From positions 1 through 30,433 of the forward strand of contig JADHYX010000265.1 of the NCBI GenBank assembly GCA_027604685.1: a stretch of 30,433 nt of DNA, in the 5' to 3' direction. Positions 21,376 to 30,433 of the stretch are shown in pieces. The translations under genes were made by a program, and so were the position numbers. Position 1 is the stretch's first letter; every line of letters starts with the position of its first letter. The DNA comes from Lobulomyces angularis (taxonomy: Eukaryota > Chytridiomycota > Chytridiomycetes > Lobulomycetales > Lobulomycetaceae). Under the pieces are notes generated by a model. It was not told the DNA's origin, did no database searches, and saw only the letters and a program-made list of their open reading frames with translations.

Positions 21376-21909
21376 AACGAGTAGACATTTCAGTTGAAGT
21401 TTTTCAAATTGGATTGTTATAGGCATAAATATTACCTTATTACAAAAATGACCATAAAAAAGTCATAATCTTTTTCATATTTATAATTTGTTTTGTGGAA
21501 CAAGTATTGAAACAACGGGAAATTGTCATATTTTACATTTAAAATTAGGAAAAATAAAAAAATTAACAATGGAGTTTAAAAAAATAATGAATGAAAATAA
21601 TTTAATAATTTCAGTATATATTTACAAGATATTATTAATAATAATAGAAAATGTTGACATCCTATATTAACTTTTAAAATTCAGATACTTCCTGTATGAA
21701 AATAGACTTAAAGTAATCCACCATTCTAATATTTTCTTCAATTTTCTAACGAACTTCAAAGTTTAATTGCAAAAAAAAAATAATAATTTTAGTTAATAAA
21801 TTGAATTTTTTCTTTTTTTTTCAACTACTTATTATCAAGTATCTTTTATATAAATTTTAAACCCTGAATAAACCTCGTTTGAACAAAAAAATAGAAGAAA
21901 AATCAACTG
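21376..21909. other. Intergenic, no gene supported
   Basis: Between the unknown coiled-coil gene and the cyclin. A 60-codon open stretch at 21488-21670 starts at a TTG and has Ile/Lys/Asn-rich composition expected of random A/T-rich DNA. The remainder must hold the poly(A) site of the upstream gene and the cyclin promoter; no motif is distinctive. Confidence 0.5.
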
Positions 21910-23668
21910 ATGGAAAACCTGTAAAAAAACTACTATTTTAGTAAAGATCTTAACGAATTTTTTTTCTATTTAGCTATGTGGATAACCCCGCTCAACCTTT
22001 TCCTATACATGCCGAAAAATACTACTTGAATCTTCCACAAGGTACTAATCAAGACTGCCTTATTTATATTAGACAAGCTAAACTCAATTATAATTTTTTC
22101 TCTAACACTATGTATTCAATTTTTATATCCTTTAACGTGTTCATTTTATAATAGCACTAACGTTTGAAGAATATCAAAAAATGAACAATGAGGCTCACCA
22201 ACAATCTTTAAGAGAATCAAACTTCAAATATGAGGCAAAAATTAGCAAAGATGTACCAAATAAATCACATCGATGATACAATTTTTTTTTTTTTTAAACT
22301 AAAAATTTCATTATTATAGGAAATCAGAGACTTAGATTTTCTTTTTAATACCTGGGACAATATGAAAAAAAAAGAGATAAAAGTACGGGAAACTGTAATT
22401 GGAAACTATTTAACATATCACAAGGGGATAAATTCACATATGAGGTTCACATTAATTGAATGGCTTTGCGATGTGGTAATACATTTTTTGCTTTATGTTT
22501 TCTTACATTATAGGCATGTGAGCAAAATTTTCAACGTCAAACATTTCACTTAGCAGTTAACTATTTTGATAGATATTTATCTATTTCAACGAAGCAGGAG
22601 GTTTTTTCAATTGAAGAAGGTATGAGAAAGCGTTTAAGCAAAATGAAGTTCTTATCTGCAATAATTTTATTTGCTTATAAGATGATGGTACTGGAACTAA
22701 GCAGTTAGCTATTCAATTTTTTGGAGCTGCATGTTTGTTATTGGCGGCGAAAATCGAAGAATCTAATCTTGATATTCCATATGAAAATTTTGTTGAATTT
22801 GCTTGGGTATGAAATACGTGCGTTATATCAGTACTAACCATCGAATTCAATTCATTATAAATATTTGAATATAATAGAGTGAAAGTGATAATCAAGACTT
22901 TCCCACAGAAACCAGAGAATCATCAGTAATCACACTATTAAGATGGGAGGATAGGATCTTGCATGTAACGTAGAAAATATTTTTATTCTGTTTTTCTAAA
23001 AAATTTAATTATAGGCTTTGGATTGGGAACTTCGAATGCCCACAAGTTTAGACTGGTTAATGATGTATTCACAAAATTGTGCTTTATTGCTGCCAGAAGT
23101 ATACGGCGATAATACTGGAACGAAATCCAGAATAATTCACAGAAGATTTAAAAAAGAAGTCTTCAGATTAGCTACTTCAAAATTAGATACTATAATTGCA
23201 AACTACGAGAGTGTTAAATTACCTAATTCTTTAATTGCTGCCGTAATATTCAGCCACTCTCTCAGTAAGCAAAATTATTTTTACTCTGGTTTCCTTTCAG
23301 TATTCAAAAATTTTTATAGGTTATGATGGAATTTTTGACATTGGAATAGAAGATTTAACATACTTAGTCACTGGTTATAAAGTAGATGCTATAATGACCC
23401 ACTTAGATTCAGCAATCAAGCTTGTAATTTTATTAGAAAATCTTATTAATAATGATTTTAGCTCTATCACGATGTGTCCATTTTGTTGCAAGAAAAAAAG
23501 GAAGAAGATAGTGCAAGTTTGGAATTTCAGCCTGACAATAGTGAAAAGCAACTGAATGTTTTAAAAGGATACGATCCAAGTGACGTCCATGAAGATCAAA
23601 CTATCATGTTCATTGAACCAAAAATTTGCTGGGGAGCTTGGGACAGGGACAACACCAAGGTCATTTAA
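21910..23668 (+). CDS. G1/S cyclin, cyclin E-like, 10 exons
   Basis: Regulatory subunit of a cyclin-dependent kinase, expected to drive S-phase entry if the subtype is right. ATG at 21910 in an 11-nt first exon, nine introns, stop at 23668, 403 residues. The N-terminal cyclin box begins FLFNTWDNMKKKE (67-79), has HMRFTLIEWLCDVACEQNFQRQTFHLAV with the hallmark Arg101, FDRYLS, and GAACLLLAAKIEE (161-173). The conserved Lys and Glu that contact the CDK are present (LAAKIEE). The second box starts at HALDWELRMPTSLDWL (217-232). The WxxM-spacing before the box and LDWELRMPTSLDWL favour cyclin E over A or B, and no destruction box is seen at the N-terminus. The tail is acidic. Subtype confidence is moderate. 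Confidence 0.9.
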
Positions 23669-23865
23669 ATGCAAAATGTAATTTTTTTTTTAATATTTTA
23701 ATAGCTTTGTGAAAATAATACCATAGTTAACTTGTATATATAGAAAGTAGTATATACATTGAATCAATTAAGAAAATAATAATAACAATAATTATTTAAT
23801 TAGGTGTTTCTTTAAAAAATCATATATAACAAATTTTTACTAATACTAGCAAAATTATATAACTT
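23669..23865. terminator. Convergent 3' region, cyclin and LTA4H
   Basis: About 197 bp of A/T-rich sequence between facing stop codons, including an AATAATAATAA-like tract near 23777. Both 3' ends must be processed here. Confidence 0.4.
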
Positions 23866-26250
23866 TTATAATTCCAAATCCTTAGTAACAGCATCTAAAA
23901 AATGTTTAATGCACCAACAAAAAAAAATATGGATTACCTTGACAAATAGGGTGATAAAAAGATTTGTGCTTCAAGAAAGTTTCCCTTGCTAACTGTTTGC
24001 CATTTTTGCATTTATAAAGGGCTCTAAATAATGGTCTAACATATTTCATACCTAGTAAAATAGAATGTAAATCACATTTTGATACTTTTTCTTACGCCCA
24101 ATTTTTGTAATAAAATCAACAACTTCAGGAAATATTGGTTCATATTCAGCCTGATGAATAATTAAAATGAAAGTACAAAATTTGTAAGAAACTGTGTAGT
24201 TTTACCTTTAAGCATAAACCTTGCCAACGAGAAAGAATCTCCATATTCTTATATTCGCCAAATTTATAAAGTTCTTTCATTAAAACGATTTTTTCCACTT
24301 CAAACTTTTCATAATTATTTAAAATGTCCAAAAAGTTCATTTTTTGAGTTGGAGTAAAATCAGTTACATCGCTAGGATCTAATTTAGATAGAACCGTTAG
24401 ATCTTTTTCGTCTTTCCACTTCAAAGCCAAGGCTTTACAAGCGTTACTTAGTGTTTGGTCAAAATCATTTTTTTCCTTTGGCATTCCTACATCTGTAAAC
24501 CAACCTTCCCAATCAACTGAATTGAGTATATCCACTTTTTCTTTTCCATAGTTTGATTCCATAAATTGGTAAAGATAGTCTTTGAAATTTTGTGTGGTAA
24601 TCGATTTGTGAGCAAAGTGAACAAAATGCGCTATAAAGAATTAAAATACTTCAAAATGACGAGTTACATTTAACATATGGTTCAAACACTTCTGCACCCA
24701 AAAGATTTTCCAAAAAGAAAAGTAGGTTGAATCCTTTTTCTAGATATTGGAGATTCAATATTAAAATACAATGAATTAATTTTTAATTCAAATAACTCTT
24801 AAATTTATTTACCGTATGGAACCGATGAAAATACATCATCCGGCTAAAAATATATTAAATTGATCAAGAAGTATAAAACAAAAGATTGAAAAATAAAAAG
24901 TTGTAACTTACATCAATCCCTTTTAGATTGGGCCTTAAGCATGTATAATTAGGCGTGTTATTCTCCATCATAACATCAACTGATTCTTTTAAGTGGTAAT
25001 AACCAAGTATGGCAGAAAAATGACTGGCTTTTTTTCCGTGCAACTTTTCAACTATTTTTCTTTCTATAAATACAGTAAAGCCTTCATTTAACCAAAAATG
25101 TTCCTAATCAAAGTTTAGAAAATTCTTAATTATTTATTACCCAATTAGCTGAAGTTACTAAGTTTCCAGCCCAACTATGAGCTATTTCATGAGCAACTAC
25201 ATCCACCAATGATCTGTCACCAGCAAGAAGAGATGGTGTAACAAAGGTTAAGCACGGATTTTCCATACCACCATAAGGAAAACTTGCAGGTAAAAGTAAT
25301 AAATCATAGATTCCCCAAGAATAAGGAGTCAATAAACTTTCACCAGTAGCTATAAATGTTTCAGTTCCCTCAAACTCCCAAGCGGCTGCTTCAACAACTT
25401 CAGGTTCCGACCAAACGGTAGTTCTTGGCCCAACTTTTTTGCCTTCTATATTTCCAACGGCTAACGCAATTAAATAAGACTTAAAAAAAATATGTGTCCA
25501 CTTCATTTTATAAATTGAAATTTACCGGAATGGTGGTATTCTGAACAAAAGAATACGTTTTTTGTTCATCAACTGTTTCTTCTTTTGATGGAATCGCACT
25601 CATTAAAGCACGAAAGCTTGGAGGGCAAGTAATGTTTGCAGAATAGGTAATTTTAAGATTTGGAGTATCTTGACATGGCAGCATACTTCTAGCATGAATA
25701 GCCTTTTTTAATTTTTAAAGGAATTGTTAAATGTGCCAAAAAATGAAATCAAAATTCATCATGATGTATTTTACCTGGCATTGAGTGAACAAATAAGGAT
25801 GCACTTTTCCAACAGTTTGGCTAGGTTCCAACCATTGGATTGCGGTACACTTATCTGTAGTTTCGTAGTTAATTTTAATTCTAACGTCCTCATTTTTTAA
25901 GAAGTCGTGATCTAACTGAACGGTTAATGGGGAGCCCAAAAAACCTTCTCTCTTAGCTAGAGTATACTACGAATAAAATTCTAAAAACCAAAATAAACTA
26001 ATCAAATTATTACCTGTAATTCAGTAGATTTTTCACCATCAATTAAAAAAATATCCTTAATATTCAAAAAACTAGTATCAAAAACAATTTTGTTTGCTTT
26101 CTCTGAAACCACAGAACAAGAGTGCAAAACTGAACCATGTAACTTTTTTGTGGAAAAGTCTACAGCAAGGTCAAGATGTACATGGAGAACTTTTATTTCA
26201 TCGTTGTTTGAAAATGAAGAAGGATCGGTTTTAGAAATAGGAACAGTCAT
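23866..26250 (-). CDS. LTA4H-like: Leukotriene A4 hydrolase-type M1 aminopeptidase, 11 exons
   Basis: Zinc metallopeptidase of family M1, cytosolic; the animal enzyme has aminopeptidase and epoxide hydrolase activity, whereas lower eukaryote members mainly act as aminopeptidases. ATG 26250 ([13 protein letters not shown]), ten introns, TAA at 23866, about 610 residues. Domain order: N-terminal beta saddle ([38 protein letters not shown]), the exopeptidase loop [16 protein letters not shown], zinc site [10 protein letters not shown] with the third ligand in HFWLNEGF, the YEKGF tyrosine general acid region (split by an intron), and the helical C-terminus ([27 protein letters not shown]). All catalytic residues are present. 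Upstream ATG at 26283 is in frame but adds a non-conserved stretch. Divergent from RMI1. Confidence 0.95.
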
Positions 26251-26606
26251 GATTTGCAAGATATTGAATATTTTTTTCTCCAATTTAAATTATTACTCCG
26301 TAACGTTAATTGAAAAATTTTGGAAAAACTACAACAAAATAAATGGAGATAGATTATAGGTATTATAGTATTAGTATGTAAGTTTGCGATTTCTCCTATT
26401 GTTTGCTTAAGTTTTTTGTAAGTACTAAGTTAAATTTTTTATGTTAGTAAAAATTTTTTGTATATGACCACGTAAATAAAATTGCATTATATTATAATTT
26501 AAGGTAGTTTGCATAAATCCTTAATTTATCTAAAATATAGCTAAATTAATATTAAAAAATAGTTAAGGTAGTTCGTGGTTCACAAAAAACCTCTTTCCAA
26601 CAAGAT
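26251..26606. promoter_or_regulatory. Divergent promoter LTA4H / RMI1 with spaced direct repeat
   Basis: 356 bp between divergent starts. The 13-mer TTAAGGTAGTT(T/C)G occurs at 26499-26511 and again at 26563-26575, same orientation, 64 bp apart and close to the RMI1 start. It could be a paired regulatory site. The rest is A/T-rich. Confidence 0.5.
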
Positions 26607-28473
26607 ATGGAGAATCAAATAAATTTTTTTAAAACAAAAGGAATCAATAATATAAATACTGCCTGGCTAAAAACCCAGTCTAATCTTAACAATGTTCAGC
26701 TATGGAATATTTTTTTAAATACAAATTTATCAACAACTACAATAAAAAATAATGCAAATATTTCAATTTTAATAAAAAATGTTGCAACAGAGCATAACAT
26801 AGTCTTTCCACCTTTTGGATCTAGCATAGTTGTTCAATTAGTTGATGTTACAGAAAGTGGGCAATCTAATCAAAGGTTTATAATTGATAGTAGTTCTTAA
26901 TTTTTTATTTTTTTATTTTATGCAGTTTATTAAACAAAATTTTGGAATTCAAAGAAAGTAAAAGAAATAATTGTTTAGCGGAAAAACCCGATTTAAAAGT
27001 AGATCTTGTTAACTTTAAAAAAACAATTTTACGATTTGAATTTAATGATGGTTGTGCAGAAAATGCTTTTTCTGCATTTGAATTTAAGCCAATTAAATTT
27101 TTTAAATTGGATATGCCTCTTGGATTGAAAGTGTGAATATTTAAATAATTATATTTATTTTCCACATTGTATTTTCTTATAAATATTTTAGGTGTTACTT
27201 AAACCAAGTTTAATTAGACGAGGAATAATACTCTTGGAAGAAAAAAATATGGTCATTTTAGGTGGGCATGTACCAGAATTTAATGCTGTACCAATTCTAA
27301 TTAGGCTGGAAAACAAATTTAGGTAGTTTTATACTAGATTGCAAATTTTTATTTTGATATCAATATTTCCAGGTCAAGCTTAGGCCACAAAGTAGAAAGT
27401 TATGAAACAGGTAATATTGAGGATACTTTTCCAATATATCCACAATTCGATACCACAAGGATAGATATGGAAGATATTAGTAACACACATCTAAAGCTGG
27501 AAGTTCAAAAGGAAAAAGGTGACCCCAGGCATACTTTTAATAATGCTCTACTGGTCTCGAATGATGGTAAAATGACTACAAATAACACCCGCTCAAAAAA
27601 TCAACAATCCACTGAATGGAGCAATTTTAATAACATCAACGTTGTTGATGACGCTTATGAATTCACGAACGACGATATTTTTGGAAATGAGTTTAAAACT
27701 GATAATAAAAAAGAAGTGAATATCGATGAACTTTTAATTGTTATTTCGGATGATGACAAAGATTTGAAAGGAAATCAGTTTCAATGTAATAAAAGAAATA
27801 TCATTGTATTATCAGATGATGATGATTTTGAGATTGCAGGTGAAAACTTAAATAGATTTTGGATACAAATATGATTTAATGTTTTTGTTTTTAGATTCAA
27901 AAAAAAACCTGAAATTTTCTAGCAAGAATAAAAAAATTAATCAAGTTATCTCAGATGTCAATCAAAGTATAGAAGAAATAAATTTTAAAGTCGATCATTA
28001 TAGTTTTCTTTATTTAGTAAACTTTAAGCATTTTCAAACAGAGTAAAAAAAAATTTTAAAGGTTAACCACTAATAAATTTCATTTTTTTTAGTGGCTATT
28101 ATTGGTGTAAAGGATACATATCAAAGCTTTTTGATTTGAAAGTAGATCCAGCAATGAATGATATAAATCAATTAGTTGATATAGATGACGGGACTAGAAA
28201 AACCACGATGTAAGAATAAAGGATAACCAAACTAAATTTTTTTTAATAAGGAAAATTTGTCCTCATTTGTTACAAACAAAATTTAACTGTGACTTCAACC
28301 TTATACCACCAACAAATTTTTTTAATTTAACTACACAGTTAAATAATTTTGAAGGAAAGATTTACTTTTTTTCAAAAAAAAAGAAATTGAATGAAGACGA
28401 TACAGCTTTTAACTTTCCGCTAATTTTACAGTTTGGTGAATTTTCCCCAAATGATCTAACGTTCATTTCTTGA
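26607..28473 (+). CDS. RMI1: RMI1, RecQ-mediated genome instability protein, 7 exons
   Basis: OB-fold scaffold of the BLM/Sgs1-topoisomerase III complex that dissolves double Holliday junctions in the nucleus. ATG 26607, six introns, stop 28473, 520 residues. The N-terminal domain has the RMI1 signature PLGLKVLLKPSLIRRGIILLEE then MVILGGHVPEF (about 154-197). A disordered acidic linker follows with two SUMO-interaction-like motifs, ELLIVISDDD (321-330) and NIIVLSDDDD (344-353). The C-terminal part (about 400-460), with YYWCKGYISKLFDLKV and the turn DIDDGTR, resembles the second OB domain found in animal and plant RMI1 but absent from yeast Rmi1. First exon ends at 26875; the first intron is 50 nt. 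N-terminal call is firm; C-terminal OB is inferred. Confidence 0.88.
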
Positions 28474-28658
28474 AGAGTTGGTGATTTTGTAATTAAAATA
28501 TATTATAGATGCATAATATTATACAAAAATTTTTTTAATTTACTTAATAAAAAACTATTTTCAAAATTTGAAGATTTAATCCTTACATGTCATTTTAATC
28601 CTAAAAAAATATTACAAAAATATTGCAAAAATATATCATAGGAAACTAATTAATTAAA
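28474..28658. other. Short intergenic RMI1 / lumazine synthase
   Basis: 185 bp of A/T-rich DNA containing the RMI1 3' end and the lumazine synthase promoter; no distinct motif. Confidence 0.4.
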
Positions 28659-29374
<716 letters not shown>

Positions 29375-29544
29375 ATTTCAGAATTATTTTATACATGGAA
29401 TAGTTTTAGCTCTTTAATTATTCTTATTAATTTTTGATTATATAAATTTTTTTTTTTTGAATAAAAATTAATTTGTAAAAAAATTTTTTTGCATTCCAAA
29501 AATACAAACTTCACCTTAATTTTTATTTTCAAACTATATTCTTA

Positions 29545-30096
29545 ATGGAAGATTATCGAAATTTACATAGGTGATTAACGAAAAAATTGTAAAATATTAT
29601 TTTTTTGAATTCTTTTTTATTTTTTAATTACAACTGTCCTAGAAATGTCAGAAAAAAACAAATTAAAGAGGAATCCATTAAGGAAAAGGCTAAGAGAGTT
29701 TTGGTAACTCCAGCTTTTTTTATTTACCTTATTTTGCAATTGCTTTTTATACATTTCGGTAAACTTTTGTGCGAATTAAATTTTATTAACGTTTTTTTGT
29801 AATTAATTGTATAGAATTTGGCACATTATTTTTTATTTTAACATTATTTTACTGTATAATTGCGAACACTTCAACAGAAAAAAAAAAAGATGGTCAGCTG
29901 AGTGCTTACTCGGTTTTTAATAAAAATGGTATTTCTACAATTTCTATATAATCTTTTCAAGTATTTATTTGGAAGTTTTTTTAGGAAAGAGAATAGATGG
30001 GTCAATAACTGCAGAAACATGTAATATTTCAAACATTATAATTTATCCTTAACAAAATTTTTAAATTCAGTTGAAAAGGAAATTTACCGAAAATAA
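29545..30096 (+). CDS. SAYSD1-like: SAYSvFN-domain membrane protein (SAYSD1-like), 5 exons
   Basis: Small ER-type membrane protein with the SAYSvFN domain; mammalian SAYSD1 senses UFMylated ribosomes stalled at the translocon. Exons 29545-29570, 29643-29758, 29815-29928, 29985-30020 and 30071-30096 sum to 318 nt, giving 105 residues in frame. A basic N-terminal helix (NVRKKQIKEESIKEKAKR) is followed by a hydrophobic hairpin (about 31-65, LVTPAFFIYLILQLLFIHF then FGTLFFILTLFYCI) and the signature DGQLSAYSVFNKNGKRIDGS, ending TAETFEKEIYRK. This is nearly the minimal form of the family. The five tiny exons hide it from ORF-based searching. A further open stretch at 30128-30185 (ILSNGKRAVEIVTSSEEI) lies just downstream but cannot be spliced on in frame. 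Confidence 0.92.
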
Positions 30097-30288
30097 TCGC
30101 CAGATACTATAAAATACTTTTTTTAGAAAATATTATCAAATGGGAAACGTGCAGTTGAAATTGTAACCAGTAGTGAAGAAATTTAAATCTTTTTAAAATA
30201 CATATAACAATTGCATTATCTTCATCATAGTGCTTGGACAATATGTTTTTTAACATGGATAAAAATGAATTAAACAGTTACACAATAA

Positions 30289-30433
30289 TTTTTAAAATAC
30301 TTCTCTTCAACACCCCTTGGCAAGAGTAACGAAAACTACTCAGGAAGATTAGCTCTTTGGAACCTGACGGGACGACGACTGAGTACTGCTGGTCTACCTG
30401 TTCCTATGATTGTTGACTTTACAATCTTCTGCA
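30289..30433. other. GC-richer island at right edge, truncated; coding or structured RNA
   Basis: Composition changes abruptly from A/T-rich. Plus frame is open from 30289 to the window end (contains GRLALWNLTGRRLSTAGLPV) but lacks a start; a minus frame is also open, ending in a TAG near 30338. There are nested inverted repeats: GAAGATT (30344-30350) with AATCTTC (30423-30429), GGAAC (30359-30363) with GTTCC (30400-30404), and a GAGTA/TACTC hairpin (30324-30341). It may be the 3' end of a minus-strand gene or a structured RNA. No family recognised. Confidence 0.35.

Noticed and set aside
21488..21670. 60-codon open stretch before the cyclin
   Set aside because: Starts at TTG, composition of random A/T-rich DNA, no splice partner in frame with the cyclin.
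30128..30185. Extra 3' exon for the SAYSD1-like gene (ILSNGKRAVEIVTSSEEI)
   Set aside because: Joining from the donor at 30021 gives an immediate stop, and exon 5 already supplies the conserved C-terminus.
30289..30433. U6 snRNA, because of GGAAGATTAGC resembling AGAAGATTAGC
   Set aside because: The near-invariant ACAGAGA box is absent and the 5' and 3' contexts do not match U6.

Overview
This is a eukaryotic nuclear window: very AT-rich, gene-dense (16 genes in 30.4 kb) and full of tiny spliceosomal introns. By hand-splicing I count about 100 introns, nearly all GT-AG and mostly 37-75 nt. The gene set is opisthokont-like: PPR protein, DNA polymerase kappa, RMI1, cyclin E-like, LTA4 hydrolase, SAYSD1-like, lumazine synthase and FluG/lengsin-type glutamine synthetases. 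Compactness plus the mix of fungal metabolism (RIB4) with genes lost in many yeasts (POLK, SAYSD1, cyclin E-like) suggests an early-branching relative of Fungi, for example a Rozella-like organism. That is inference; no rRNA or marker proves it. The standard genetic code fits every gene.

Layout. 255-3410 (minus): glutamine synthetase A, then a CtlX-type citrulline hydrolase. 3411-4621: long intergenic with possible relics. 4622-8836 (plus): a PPR protein with one intron and an unknown Lys/Asn-rich protein. 9201-10949 (minus): RidA imine deaminase and an ABA4-like (DUF4281) membrane protein. 11363-13298 (plus): cytochrome P450, divergent from ABA4-like across a gap that holds a possible structured RNA. 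13576-14783 (minus): uridine-cytidine kinase-like gene, divergent from 14981-17331 (plus) DNA polymerase kappa. 17546-19490 (minus): glutamine synthetase B. 19999-23668 (plus): an unknown acidic/coiled-coil protein and a cyclin E-like cyclin. 23866-26250 (minus): leukotriene A4 hydrolase-type aminopeptidase. 26607-30096 (plus): RMI1, lumazine synthase and SAYSD1. The right edge holds an unexplained GC-richer island.

Functional themes. Ammonia chemistry recurs: CtlX and RidA would release ammonia and two unrelated-subfamily GSI-type synthetases could capture it. Genome maintenance recurs too (POLK with two zinc fingers and a PIP-like box; RMI1 with two SUMO-interaction-like motifs). I found no CRISPR array, intact transposon, tRNA or rRNA. 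Exon boundaries were assigned by reading frame, GT-AG sites and family conservation, without transcripts.
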